Below, piece after piece: positions 53,242 to 62,877 of a DNA stretch of 64,000 nucleotides. Under the pieces are notes generated by a model that made no database searches, was not told the DNA's origin, and saw only the letters and a program-made list of their open reading frames with translations. Every line of letters starts with the position of its first letter. Position 1 is the stretch's first letter. Source of the stretch: Enterococcus caccae ATCC BAA-1240 (GTDB lineage Bacteria > Bacillota > Bacilli > Lactobacillales > Enterococcaceae); NCBI RefSeq assembly GCF_000407145.1, contig NZ_KE136474.1, positions 434,001 to 498,000 on the forward strand, read 5' to 3'. The position numbers and the translations under genes are program-made.

Positions 53242-54036
53242 TTGGCAATATTTAATAAAAAAAGCAAAAAAAAAAGAAACGATGATGAGTACGAAGAGTA
53301 CTACGATGAATATGATGAGTACGACGAGTATGATGAGTACGATGAATATGATGATGATGAATTTGAAGAAGAGTCTTATGAACCACCTAAAAAAAGTCGT
53401 CCAGAAACTTCAAATAAAAGAGAGCGTTCGGAAAATATTATGAGAAAACAAGAGCAAGAAACACAACAAGAGCAAGCTGCTGTAATAGAGCATCTAAATA
53501 ATGAGAATCAACAGTTCCAAAAAGAAGTACAACGTCAAAAAACAATGGCTGAGCGTTTGAAGGCGGAAGTTGAAAACAAACAGCAAGAAATCGATCAATT
53601 GACAATGCGTTTGACAAGTTCATCGAAGTCTAAGGAAAGAATTATAGCGTTAGAAGAGCAAGTCAGACAATCAGAAGAGCTGAGAGTTCAATTAGATGAA
53701 CAGTTATTGGCTGAGCGCAATAAAAATCTAGAGACTGAAAAGCAACTACGGAATCAAGATCAAATGAAAAATCAAATTGCAGAAGTATTGATGGATGCAA
53801 AAGAAAAAGCACAGCAAATCATTGAACGTGCCACTATTGAAGCTGATCGAACCGTAGAAGCAGCTAGACACGAGACGAAAAAAGCAATTTCAGAAGCCTC
53901 GATCGAGTTAAAAATGATTAATCAGGAAGCGGCTAATTATCACACACGTATTCTTCGTCTACAAAGTGAAACAAGTGTATTGATGGAAGACTTGCTGAAT
54001 AAATCTAGTCGGCTAGCAGACCAGTCATTAGACTAA
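53242..54036 (+). CDS. Acidic repeat / DivIVA-like coiled-coil protein
   Basis: A 264-residue protein starting at TTG 53242 after GGAAGCGGGAG. After a basic start (MAIFNKKSKKKRN) comes a run of Asp-Glu-Tyr triplets (DEYDEYDEYDEY, ~15-40) encoded by a 9-bp DNA repeat. A long Gln/Glu-rich coiled coil follows (~65-180), and the C-terminal helix DAKEKAQQIIERATIEADRT resembles the tail of DivIVA-type proteins. No signal peptide, so cytoplasmic. Function unknown; perhaps a scaffold for the next proteins in the operon. Confidence 0.65.
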   Translation: MAIFNKKSKKKRNDDEYEEYYDEYDEYDEYDEYDEYDDDEFEEESYEPPKKSRPETSNKRERSENIMRKQEQETQQEQAAVIEHLNNENQQFQKEVQRQKTMAERLKAEVENKQQEIDQLTMRLTSSSKSKERIIALEEQVRQSEELRVQLDEQLLAERNKNLETEKQLRNQDQMKNQIAEVLMDAKEKAQQIIERATIEADRTVEAARHETKKAISEASIELKMINQEAANYHTRILRLQSETSVLMEDLLNKSSRLADQSLD

Positions 54037-54053
54037 AGGAAGGGGATCAAGAA

Positions 54054-55178
54054 GTGGTTTATCAAAATATTATGGTCGACATTTATCAAGCCGCTTCTCC
54101 AGCAGTAGGCGAGCGCCTTTTTGATGATGATATGTTACGGGATATCTATTACATTTGCGAAGAAATGTTTCAAAATAAAAATAAAAGGGTCCCATATCCT
54201 CAAAAAGAAGTAGAAGAATACTTTGAAGAGTTTCATACCATAATTTCTTTTTTTAAACATGTTGAGATTACATTAGATTTTGTCGATCTTGATTGGTCTG
54301 CTTTGTTGGATGAGTTGATTCATACCTTTCCCCAAATTGCTTGGATAGGCGGCTCTAAGGAAAAAGAGGACAATCGTGTTGTTTATTATATTGATTTTGT
54401 TCCTATTGCGTATAGAGAGAATGGATTTCCGTTTATGGTCAATCTGTTACAGTCATTGAGTCAGCAATTAAAGAATGATGAGGGAGACGTACTGGACTCC
54501 TTTATTAGTGAGATCGAAAGGCTCGTATCTAAGTTTATCCAACCTCTAAAGATAGCTAAATCAGAGGTAGTAGAAAAAACAGAAGTTGTAGAATACAGTG
54601 AACAAGATGAAAATTATTTACTAAAAATAGAAGAAGCTGTTAGTAGAGAAAGATATGCAAAAGAAAGAATGCGACTTGCCAACAAAAAGTTGGAAGTCGT
54701 AATTGATCAAATGGAGCGCCAAAATCTATCCAGAGCTATGAAAGAATTAAGTCGGCCAAGCAATGAGGAAAATGAAAATTGGGATCAGATTTTGAAAATT
54801 GATTTAAGAGAGTATTCACAACTATTGCAGAAAGCTAAATTTCTAGAGCAATCATGGATGATGAATAAAGAATTAGTGACAAAATCTGAGAAGATGACGA
54901 TTTCGGATAACCAACTGACTTATGAAAGAGAACAAGTTAGGAGTTTTAAAGATTCAGTTTCAACAAACGAAATTTATTTGATATTAGACGAATGTAAGTT
55001 AATTGAATCTCGAGTAAAGATCAAAAAAAAATCATGGTTTCGTCAACCACATGTCCGGATAATGAAGATGGACTACGAAAGCATATTAAATAAAGCAGCC
55101 TATTTTGATCTTATACAGGGAGAAAATTATTTACTAGAACAGATAGTATTAAACGAAGAATCGGTTGTTGGTGACTAA
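54054..55178 (+). CDS. Hypothetical protein with central coiled coil
   Basis: A 374-residue soluble protein starting at GTG 54054 after AAGGGG. The N-terminal ~165 residues seem globular (MVDIYQAASPAVGERLFDDDMLRDIYYICEEMF). A charged helical part ~190-245 (EEAVSRERYAKERMRLANKKLEVVIDQM) follows, then a second globular part. Family not recognised. It starts 17 bp after the preceding gene, so it is in the same operon. Confidence 0.6.
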   Translation: MVYQNIMVDIYQAASPAVGERLFDDDMLRDIYYICEEMFQNKNKRVPYPQKEVEEYFEEFHTIISFFKHVEITLDFVDLDWSALLDELIHTFPQIAWIGGSKEKEDNRVVYYIDFVPIAYRENGFPFMVNLLQSLSQQLKNDEGDVLDSFISEIERLVSKFIQPLKIAKSEVVEKTEVVEYSEQDENYLLKIEEAVSRERYAKERMRLANKKLEVVIDQMERQNLSRAMKELSRPSNEENENWDQILKIDLREYSQLLQKAKFLEQSWMMNKELVTKSEKMTISDNQLTYEREQVRSFKDSVSTNEIYLILDECKLIESRVKIKKKSWFRQPHVRIMKMDYESILNKAAYFDLIQGENYLLEQIVLNEESVVGD

Positions 55179-55501
55179 AGTAGCACTACAAGTCAGTAGA
55201 GTTACACAATAATATTGAAAAAGTAATAAATAAAAAGGATTGGGAATAGTCGGCTTTTCCCATCCGCTACTACATAGTTTTTTTGAGTATTTGCCAATAA
55301 AAAAAGTAAAAAAGAACAATCTCAAAATAGCAAAGCAATAACCGCCAGTACACTAAGAGAAAGTCATGTGAGACACTTGGAAAAGGATTGATTGGAAAAA
55401 GGCAATTTTAGCCTGTGATTATTTGATTTAAACAGTTGCTAGGTTTGATTTTTCATCAAATATATACATATGATTTTATTATGTAGGGAGTTTAAAATTC
55501 A
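55179..55501. other. Intergenic region before the WxL-interacting gene
   Basis: About 320 bp. A stem GGATTGGGAA/TTTCCCATCC (near 55237-55267) could terminate the upstream genes, with a T-run 20 bp later. The right end has GGGAG for the next gene. No repeats or promoter stand out. Confidence 0.5.
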
Positions 55502-56671
55502 ATGATTAAGAAACGGAAAATACTTCGCTTGATTACGATGATCGGATTTTTTCTATTCTCACTGACATGTCTATTTGCTGGATCTGATACGGGGATGGCT
55601 ATTTCAGTAAAGCCGATTTTACCCCCAAATCAGCATGACCCGCAAGCGACATATTATGATCTTAGAATGAATCCAGGTCAGGAACAAGATTTGAAGATAG
55701 AGCTGATCAATACCTCAGAGAAAGAACAACAGGTTACATTACAAGTCAATGATGCTACAACAAATGAAACTGGAGACATAGATTATTCTGATCGATCGAA
55801 CATCGTCTCTAGAGATAAGAGTTTGAAGATTGCTCTAAAAGATATTGCAACGACTGAGCCGGAAATAGTTATTCCTGCAAATAAAACAATTACAACAACA
55901 GTTCATCTAAAAATGCCGAATCATCCGTTTGACGGAATGATTTTAGGCGGGATCAAAGTTGTCTCATCAGAAAAGATCAAGGAAGAACAGGTTCCAACTA
56001 ATAAAGATAATCAGGCAAAAAAAACATATATAGTCGCTGTAAAACTAACTGAGACTGATACGCCAGTTGAAGCTAAATTGAATTTAGTAGACATTATTTA
56101 TTCAAATGAGTCGAATAGAGATAGTCTAAAAGCAACTATTCAAAATGAGCGAGCGGTAAATTTAGAAGATATTGAGTACGTAGCAGAGGTTTATGAAAAA
56201 GGTTCGGATAAAATCTTGAAACAAAGTAAGGTAACAGGTTACCGCATGGCACCTAATTCAAGTTTTACTTTTATTTTTGACGGAGAAAATAAAGAGCTTC
56301 AATCTGGAACTTACCAAATGCACCTGACTGCAAAGTCTAAAGCAACAAATCAGGAGTGGGAATGGGAGAAAGAATTTGACGTCAAAACGGCCAAAGCTAA
56401 AACAGTATCTGCGCCTAGTAGAAATTCAGAGAAAGATCACATAATGTTATACACTATTATTTTTGTGAGTACGTTTGTGGCATTACTATTACTTTTATTG
56501 ATTTTACTGATTTCAAGAAAACGTAAAGAAAAACGCTATGAAGAAGCTTTGTATCAAAGAAACAAAAAACGTGATCGAAACAAAAAAAATGTTCAACACA
56601 ATAGAAAGTCCCTAAGAAGAAAAAATGTTGGTGCTAGAAAAAAGAAAAAATACTCTACAAATCCAGAATAG
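55502..56671 (+). CDS. WxL-interacting surface protein (DUF916/DUF3324), third copy
   Basis: A 389-residue protein. Signal peptide ~1-34. DUF916 half (SVKPILPPNQHDPQATYYDLRMNPGQEQDLKIELIN), DUF3324 half (DSLKATIQNERAVNLEDIEYV...GYRMAPNSSFTFIF), membrane helix (~310-335) and an unusually long basic cytoplasmic tail rich in Arg, Lys and Asn (~55 residues). No WxL-domain gene lies in this cluster, so its partner must be elsewhere or of another type. Confidence 0.88.
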   Translation: MIKKRKILRLITMIGFFLFSLTCLFAGSDTGMAISVKPILPPNQHDPQATYYDLRMNPGQEQDLKIELINTSEKEQQVTLQVNDATTNETGDIDYSDRSNIVSRDKSLKIALKDIATTEPEIVIPANKTITTTVHLKMPNHPFDGMILGGIKVVSSEKIKEEQVPTNKDNQAKKTYIVAVKLTETDTPVEAKLNLVDIIYSNESNRDSLKATIQNERAVNLEDIEYVAEVYEKGSDKILKQSKVTGYRMAPNSSFTFIFDGENKELQSGTYQMHLTAKSKATNQEWEWEKEFDVKTAKAKTVSAPSRNSEKDHIMLYTIIFVSTFVALLLLLLILLISRKRKEKRYEEALYQRNKKRDRNKKNVQHNRKSLRRKNVGARKKKKYSTNPE

Positions 56672-56851
56672 CTACAAGAATCTGATAAACAAGCAACGAA
56701 CTATTAGTCTGCCATCTTACAAGTAGGTATCTAATGCTATTTAGAGTAATGCCCATCAAAAACTGAATTAAGTTTTAAAACAGTTATCGATCAATGTTTT
56801 TAAATCATGAAAAAAGGATTTATAGTATAGCGATTTTAGGAGTTGGTGGAC

Positions 56852-58075
56852 ATGAACGAAGCTGAGCAAAATAGCCAAAAACAGGGAAGAAAAATCATAA
56901 AAAAATATATACTACATCAGAAAGTCAATCCAAGACTCTTAGGGGTAGAACTATTCAATAAACACTTAGTTACACCAAATGAAGCGTATCTGTCATGTAA
57001 ATTGATTTTTAAAAAAGATGTTCAATCATTGATGGAGCTTGAGCAAATCACGCAAAGAATTCATGAAACGTGGACTAAAAAAAATACTGAGTTAGTCATA
57101 AAAAGAATCAATGTTTATACATCAACCGCCTATATTGTCCTAACCTTTACTATCGGTTTTTACGAAGAAGCACAGGTGAAACACTTACGGGAATTAAAAG
57201 AATGTGCTAAAGAAATTATTGAAACCTATGATAACGTCATCAAGCAGGAAAAAGAAGCGGAGTACAAAAGAAAAGAAGCAGAAATAAATAGCGCTTTAGA
57301 CCAGTTCAGTCAACTGACAAAAAAAATGGATATTTTAGAGGATAGGCTTGCAAAAAATGAGTCAATTGTTTTAGATTCTGGAGAATTACTTAAAACTGAG
57401 CTTACGAAAGTTAGTCAAACGATTAAGGAACAAATGAATCAAGTTGAACACAGAATCACGACTGTCCAAGGTGATGCTAAAAAGAAAAAACAACTAATGG
57501 CAGAAATAAAGCCAGATTCTATAAAAACGAAACAAGTAGCTAAACGAGTTGTAGGTATAAAAAAAGACAAATATGTACTTAATCGTTCAAAGCAACTATC
57601 AAAGACTGTAAAAATTAAAAACGGTTTATTGATGCGTTCGCCAGAAAAAAAAGTAGAAAAAGAAAAATCAAATGAAAAAAGTGGCTTGAAAGGAACTGCT
57701 TCCAATCTAGAGTTGGAAGTTTTGAAGTATTTTACGAAAGATCAAAAATTGAATGGGAAACAGATGATACAAAAAAAAAAATTTTTGACGTTAAAAGCAA
57801 AAATAGAATTTATAGACTATTTGTGGATGTTATTGGAATTAGAAGGTAAAGAAGAGATTATTATCGCTAATAAACTAAGCTGTCGAGAATTAATTGAAGA
57901 CTTAGGTCAGTTTATGGAAACTATAGAAAAAGTGACTGCTGGTCCTGCAATTTTTAATTATTGGGTCTATTGTTCACAAGAAATAGTAGTGAAACTAGAA
58001 GGATATGCGGCATTAAAAGATTTTTTAAGCAATTCATTAAAGTTAAATAACAATATTCTGGTGAACGAATTATGA
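56852..58075 (+). CDS. Hypothetical coiled-coil protein
   Basis: A 407-residue soluble protein from ATG 56852, 9 nt after AGGAG; TTG and GTG codons at 56843 and 56846 are too close to that site. N-terminal globular part ~1-120, coiled coil ~130-205 (EKEAEYKRKEAEINSALDQF...LEDRLAKNE), a Lys-rich stretch and a C-terminal helical domain ~275-400. Family not recognised. Last gene before the integrase. Composition is like its neighbours: Lys/Glu/Ile-rich and AT-rich. Confidence 0.6.
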   Translation: MNEAEQNSQKQGRKIIKKYILHQKVNPRLLGVELFNKHLVTPNEAYLSCKLIFKKDVQSLMELEQITQRIHETWTKKNTELVIKRINVYTSTAYIVLTFTIGFYEEAQVKHLRELKECAKEIIETYDNVIKQEKEAEYKRKEAEINSALDQFSQLTKKMDILEDRLAKNESIVLDSGELLKTELTKVSQTIKEQMNQVEHRITTVQGDAKKKKQLMAEIKPDSIKTKQVAKRVVGIKKDKYVLNRSKQLSKTVKIKNGLLMRSPEKKVEKEKSNEKSGLKGTASNLELEVLKYFTKDQKLNGKQMIQKKKFLTLKAKIEFIDYLWMLLELEGKEEIIIANKLSCRELIEDLGQFMETIEKVTAGPAIFNYWVYCSQEIVVKLEGYAALKDFLSNSLKLNNNILVNEL

Positions 58076-58422
58076 TATTTAACAACTCGATTTGAAAAAA
58101 AAGGGGGGATGTACAAGAAACTAGAACAGTTTCAGATGTATGAGCCTCTTTATTTTTCATTCTAATATTATGTGAATAGTATTTGTATAACAAAAAAAGG
58201 TGACTGCATACTTTCAAATATTTTCTTTTTTTCTATAATTTTTGAAACGAAGTAAAAAAAATAGTAATGCATACTTAGTTAAGAAAAACGAACGTATTGT
58301 AAGATCATAGTTGAGTTTAAATAAGTGTTTTGAGTGGACAGGAGAACATAAAGTAATTGACATTTCTAAAGATTTCATTTGCTTAAATCAATAAAAATTA
58401 AATTTTAGAAAGGACCTTGATC
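58076..58422. other. Intergenic region upstream of the integrase
   Basis: About 345 bp, AT-rich. TGCATACTT occurs twice (near 58205 and 58268) and GAAACT-AGAAC-AGTTTC forms a small inverted repeat near 58118. These could be recombinase arm sites, but I cannot support attachment sites from this window. Confidence 0.4.
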
Positions 58423-59526
58423 ATGGCTAGAAGAGGAGAAAATATCTATAAAAGAAAAGATGGTCGCTGGGAAGGTAGATACATAAAAGGGAGACAAAAA
58501 ACTGGGAAGATTCATTATGGTTATATCTATGGTTACAAGTACTCAGAAGTAAAACATCAACTTATCTTGAAAAAATATGAAAAACAAACGAACAGTAGTA
58601 AAAACCTTCTTCCTTATGAAGGACAATTGTTAGACTGGACAAGCTATTGGTTGGAGACATTTGTTCGACCGAAAGTTAAAAGCAGTACCTATGCGAGCTA
58701 TAAAAACAAGATGAATGTTCATGTATTATCAACTATCGGTTCAATCAAATTACAAAAACTAAAACAAGCGGATATTGACACTTTATTGAAAAAAATGAAT
58801 GGACGGCTAAAGGCGAGTTCTATTCGGTCGATATTTTCAGTATTGAAAAACTGCTTAAGCAAAGCAGTATCGCTAAAATTATTAGCAGAAAATCCCTGTA
58901 TAGGGTTAGAACTTCCAAAGACAAGAAAGAAAACTGTGCAGGCCCTGTCTATTACAGATCAAGCGAAGTTAGTTAAAGAAGTCAGTTCAAGTCAGAAATT
59001 TTTCTCTATCATACTTGCTTTGCAGACTGGACTTCGAATTGGGGAAATATGTGGATTAAAATGGGAAGACATTGATTTTGAAAATAACACATTAGGTGTT
59101 AATAGAACAGTGCTTAGAGTTCAAACAGAAGATAAGGCTGGACGAAAGACAGAAATTGTGGAAGTAACACCTAAAAGCAACAACTCACAACGAAAAATTC
59201 CAATTACTGAATCATTAAGAAAAAAACTATTGGAACTTCAGAAAATATCTACCAGTGAGTATGTTATTTCAAATAAACATAAGGCTTTAGAACCGCGCAC
59301 AATTGCATATCGTTTTCAAATAATTCGAAAAAAAATAGGATTGGAAAAATTTTCATTCCATTCTTTGAGACATACCTTTGCCACTCGTTGTTTGGAAGCT
59401 GGGGGAAATATTGCAACGATCAGTTCATTGTTAGGACACTCCTCAACAAAAATGACATTAGATTGTTATACAAACTCATTTTTTACAGAAGAACGTCAAT
59501 TAGTAGAGAAGCTGGAATTTAATTAA
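58423..59526 (+). CDS. int: Tyrosine recombinase / integrase
   Basis: A 367-residue protein from ATG 58423, 8 nt after AAAGGA. The N-terminal arm-binding part (RGENIYKRKDGRWEGRYIKG) is followed by a SAM-like core-binding domain (~60-150) and a catalytic domain with all key residues: Arg in LQTGLRIGEICGL, HSLRHTFATRC (His, Arg), LGHSSTKMTLDCY (His, Tyr). This type integrates phages and conjugative elements. No excisionase, relaxase or phage genes are next to it, so it looks like a leftover or a solo integrase of the accessory block. Confidence 0.93.
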   Translation: MARRGENIYKRKDGRWEGRYIKGRQKTGKIHYGYIYGYKYSEVKHQLILKKYEKQTNSSKNLLPYEGQLLDWTSYWLETFVRPKVKSSTYASYKNKMNVHVLSTIGSIKLQKLKQADIDTLLKKMNGRLKASSIRSIFSVLKNCLSKAVSLKLLAENPCIGLELPKTRKKTVQALSITDQAKLVKEVSSSQKFFSIILALQTGLRIGEICGLKWEDIDFENNTLGVNRTVLRVQTEDKAGRKTEIVEVTPKSNNSQRKIPITESLRKKLLELQKISTSEYVISNKHKALEPRTIAYRFQIIRKKIGLEKFSFHSLRHTFATRCLEAGGNIATISSLLGHSSTKMTLDCYTNSFFTEERQLVEKLEFN

Positions 59527-59549
59527 TGCTTTAGTTCTAATCGTGTGAA

Positions 59550-59592
59550 TAAAAAATGTTGTGCTGCTTTGTTTGATAGACAAAGCAGCACG
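59550..59592 (-). terminator. Terminator of the Mga-like gene
   Basis: GTGCTGCTTTGT (59561-59572) pairs perfectly with ACAAAGCAGCAC (59580-59591). On the minus strand it runs into ACATTTTTTATTC, so it ends the leftward Mga-like gene; the integrase on the other strand may share it. Confidence 0.8.
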
Positions 59593-59616
59593 GGAATGCA
59601 CTTTATATTGGTATAA

Positions 59617-61134
59617 TCAGCTATTGGTATGATCGGAATAGATATTAAACAGTAGTTGCTCTAGATCAACAATATCTTTTTTTTCGTTATAGTTGCTCAT
59701 AAAGAAAAAATATTTGCCACGTTTTTTGAGATGTGAGCAATCAACATTACTAATAACCAAGTCATAAACTTGATTGACAGCTAAGGATTCAGCTCGTGCA
59801 AAACCCGTCAATTCAACATATTTGATCCACCAATCTGTAAATTTTTTTTTGCGAAGTAAATCCCCCTCGATAAATATACCAACAGAAATTTTTGTTTTGG
59901 TGCATTCTTCGTAAAAGCGTATTGCATGAGCATATTTTGTGATGAGAACACTATCATGAGTTTCATCAATCAACATTCTTGGGTATTTATTTTTTAGATG
60001 ATTTACGAGATCATGGACAGTTCTAGAATACGTGGTTTTATTCCTGTGGAAATCAGTGGAGTCCCAATAGTAATCAATATGACCTTTGAATAGCAAATGA
60101 TGATAGCCACTAGAATTTAAATAATAACGAAGAGTTGAATCGTGTGTATGGGTCAAGCTCGTATTTGGATATTTTTTTTTCATAAAATCTAAGACTTCTT
60201 GATTTAAAGCTCGAATAAAAAAATTACTGTATCTCTCAACTAAATCAAGCTCTTTTAAGCAATGTGAATTAGCAGGGATGATTTCTTCACCAAGCATGAA
60301 GAGTAGCAGTAAGATGGTTTCGCTTGGAAGCATTTTAAAGGAATAATAAACTAGAAATGATCCAAGTGCTTGATTAATTTTTATGAATAAATGAGTTTTT
60401 TTCAAGGCATTCACAAATTTTTTCTGACTGTCGATATCTGATTTGTTGTTGAAAAAGGATTCTTTTTCACTGAAGTTTTGAATTTTTTTTTGAGCATTTC
60501 TTCTTTTTAACAAGCTTAAGTAGATAATAAGTTTTTTTCTAGCTAAGTTCGACAAGGAACTACCTAGAATATGTTGAATACTATTGACTGTTTCATAGAT
60601 TCTGGGGTCGATATTAGGAATTTTTAAGTGATGTTTAGGATCTGTGACTGAATAGAGAGAGACGTAAAAAAAGCGAATTTGCAGCTCAGAACCTAACAGA
60701 TACCCATTTTGGATGGATAAGTCAAATTCAAACAGTAAGTTGTTCAATTCATTGATTTTTCTGAAGTAGGTTGAATAACTAACGCCAATTTTTTCACATA
60801 GACGAGTAGTATCAATGCTACCGCAAAGTAATAATTCTTCTAAGATTTTATACATTGGTGCATGGACAATCAATTCATTATACAAAGTGTGAAGAGAATA
60901 ATCCGATTTTGTTTGAACCGTGATAGTATACTTGCTTACTTCAACGGAAAAACGATAATCTGACTTTTTTGCTAAAGTTGTTAAACTTTCAATCAACTTA
61001 GCTAAAAAATAATCACCAATCCCTAAATGTTGTAAAACCTCTTTTTTTGTTGCAGTACCGCCAACTTTACTCAAGTAGATCAATAAGTCAATTTGATAAA
61101 CTTCTAACTTTTCGAGTAAGTCAAATTTTCTCAT
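59617..61134 (-). CDS. Mga/AtxA-like transcriptional regulator
   Basis: A 505-residue protein behind AAAGGAGTT. Two N-terminal helix-turn-helix regions (~20-65 GGTATKKEVLQHLGIGDYFLAKLIESL; ~95-140 CGSIDTTRLCEKIGVSYSTYFRKINELN) are followed by PRD-like helical domains and a C-terminal EIIB-like part. This is the Mga family, global activators of surface and virulence genes in streptococci and enterococci (MafR type). It may control surface genes in this window, but no direct evidence is visible. Confidence 0.85.
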   Translation of the reverse strand: MRKFDLLEKLEVYQIDLLIYLSKVGGTATKKEVLQHLGIGDYFLAKLIESLTTLAKKSDYRFSVEVSKYTITVQTKSDYSLHTLYNELIVHAPMYKILEELLLCGSIDTTRLCEKIGVSYSTYFRKINELNNLLFEFDLSIQNGYLLGSELQIRFFYVSLYSVTDPKHHLKIPNIDPRIYETVNSIQHILGSSLSNLARKKLIIYLSLLKRRNAQKKIQNFSEKESFFNNKSDIDSQKKFVNALKKTHLFIKINQALGSFLVYYSFKMLPSETILLLLFMLGEEIIPANSHCLKELDLVERYSNFFIRALNQEVLDFMKKKYPNTSLTHTHDSTLRYYLNSSGYHHLLFKGHIDYYWDSTDFHRNKTTYSRTVHDLVNHLKNKYPRMLIDETHDSVLITKYAHAIRFYEECTKTKISVGIFIEGDLLRKKKFTDWWIKYVELTGFARAESLAVNQVYDLVISNVDCSHLKKRGKYFFFMSNYNEKKDIVDLEQLLFNIYSDHTNS

Positions 61135-61475
61135 AGTAAAACTCCTTTAAATGTCAGTATTGAGGTAAGAGGAAGAAGAGCCTAAAAGATAATAGTGATT
61201 GCTTTTACTTTAAGAGCTCAACTTTATTCTTACATTGACATTGTGATTATTATCCAACATATATAGTGTAAATACAATCTTATTTATGCTGATTTATTTT
61301 CATTTTTTTGATAAATCCTCTTGGTTGTTGTTTATATTTTATTGTTTAATATATAAAAAAACTGAATCAATAAAATAGCTTTGCTTGATTGTCCAAAAAA
61401 TGGTATTGTATCTTTGTATGTTTATGTCTGTTTTTATGACGATTGATGACTATTTTTAGAAGGGATATGTCTGGA
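61135..61475. other. Intergenic region between the Mga-like gene and DUF951, with promoter
   Basis: AT-rich, about 340 bp. TTGCTT (61381-61386), 17-bp spacer, TATTGT (61404-61409) is a plausible promoter for the DUF951-ychF operon. Nothing else is evident. Confidence 0.5.
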
Positions 61476-61673
61476 ATGTATGAACTTGGAGATATTGTAG
61501 AAATGAAAAAGCCACATGCTTGTCAGGCGAATCGTTGGGAAATCATCCGAATGGGTGCTGACATTAAAATAAAATGTACGAATTGCGGTCATATCGTTAT
61601 GATGACACGTCGCGATTTTGAAAAGAAAATGAAGAAAATTTTGGAAAAAAAACTAATAAAGGATAGTGAATGA
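61476..61673 (+). CDS. DUF951 family protein
   Basis: A 65-residue protein, MYELGDIVEMKKPHACQANR..., with the DUF951 hallmarks: basic KKPHACQANRWEI, GADIKIKC and a two-Cys CTNCGH motif. I start it at ATG 61476, 11 nt after AGAAGGG; an ATG at 61467 is only 2 nt from that site. Function unknown. It directly precedes ychF, as in many Firmicutes. Confidence 0.88.
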   Translation: MYELGDIVEMKKPHACQANRWEIIRMGADIKIKCTNCGHIVMMTRRDFEKKMKKILEKKLIKDSE

Positions 61674-61676
61674 TCG

Positions 61677-62777
61677 ATGGCATTAACAGCTGGAATCGTA
61701 GGTTTACCCAATGTAGGGAAGTCTACCCTTTTTAACGCAATTACAAAAGCAGGAGCAGAAGCAGCAAACTATCCGTTTGCAACAATTGATCCCAATGTAG
61801 GGATGGTTGAGGTACCTGATGAGCGCTTATTGCGTTTAACAGAGTTAGTGAAACCTAAAAAAACAGTACCAACTACTTTTGAATTTACTGATATCGCTGG
61901 AATCGTTAAAGGTGCAAGTAAAGGAGAGGGCTTAGGAAACCAATTTTTAAGTCATATCCGCCAAGTAGATGCTATTTGTCATGTAGTACGTTGTTTTGAC
62001 GACGATAACATTACCCACGTTGAAGGACGTGTAGACCCATTAGCAGATATTGATACGATCAACTTGGAATTAGTACTGGCTGATTTAGATTCTATTACAA
62101 AACGCTATACACGTGTAGCTAAGATCGCTAAGACGAAAGACAAAGATGCAGTAGCCGAATTAGCAGTCTTAGACAAACTGAAACCAGTTTTGGAAGAAGG
62201 GTTATCTGCTCGTACGATTGAATTTACTGAAGATGAGCAAAAAATTGTTAAAAGCTTATTCTTGTTAACAGCAAAACCTATTCTATACGTAGCAAATGTG
62301 TCGGAAGATGAAGTAGCAGATTCGGATAATAATCCATATGTTCAACAAGTTCGTACTTTTGCAGCAAATGAGCAAGCAGAAGTAATTGTTGTTTGTGCAC
62401 GTGCAGAAGAAGAAATCGCAGAATTAGATGATGAAGATAAAGCTGAGTTTTTAGAAGCGCTAGGCATTGAAGAATCTGGTTTAGATCAATTGATCCGTGC
62501 AGCCTATGATCTTTTAGGTTTAGCAACTTACTTTACGGCTGGTGAACAAGAAGTTCGTGCATGGACGTTCCGTAAAGGAATCAAAGCTCCTCAAGCTGCT
62601 GGAATCATCCATACTGATTTTGAGCGAGGATTTATTCGTGCAGAAACCGTTTCATTTGATGATTTAAATACGTATGGTAACATGCAAGCAGCGAAAGAAG
62701 CGGGCAAAGTTCGCTTAGAAGGAAAAGAATACATTGTACAAGATGGCGATGTGATGCTTTTCCGTTTCAATGTATAG
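61677..62777 (+). CDS. ychF: Redox-regulated ATPase YchF
   Basis: A 366-residue Obg-family P-loop protein. G1 [29 protein letters not shown] (~8-36), G3 [20 protein letters not shown] and the C-terminal TGS domain ([29 protein letters not shown]). It hydrolyses ATP rather than GTP and is linked to ribosome function and stress. It starts 3 bp after DUF951. Confidence 0.97.
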   Translation: MALTAGIVGLPNVGKSTLFNAITKAGAEAANYPFATIDPNVGMVEVPDERLLRLTELVKPKKTVPTTFEFTDIAGIVKGASKGEGLGNQFLSHIRQVDAICHVVRCFDDDNITHVEGRVDPLADIDTINLELVLADLDSITKRYTRVAKIAKTKDKDAVAELAVLDKLKPVLEEGLSARTIEFTEDEQKIVKSLFLLTAKPILYVANVSEDEVADSDNNPYVQQVRTFAANEQAEVIVVCARAEEEIAELDDEDKAEFLEALGIEESGLDQLIRAAYDLLGLATYFTAGEQEVRAWTFRKGIKAPQAAGIIHTDFERGFIRAETVSFDDLNTYGNMQAAKEAGKVRLEGKEYIVQDGDVMLFRFNV

Positions 62778-62877
62778 AAAAAAATTGCTAAAAACTGTTT
62801 TTCTCCCTAAAAAATGTGTTAGAATACTTTTTAGGTAAAGACTGCTCCGTTGGCCACGGGCGAGGAGGACGCAAAAA

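Noticed and set aside
58076-59600. Attachment sites of the integrase
   Set aside because: Short repeated words (TGCATACTT) exist upstream, but no duplicated core flanking a defined element could be found in this window.
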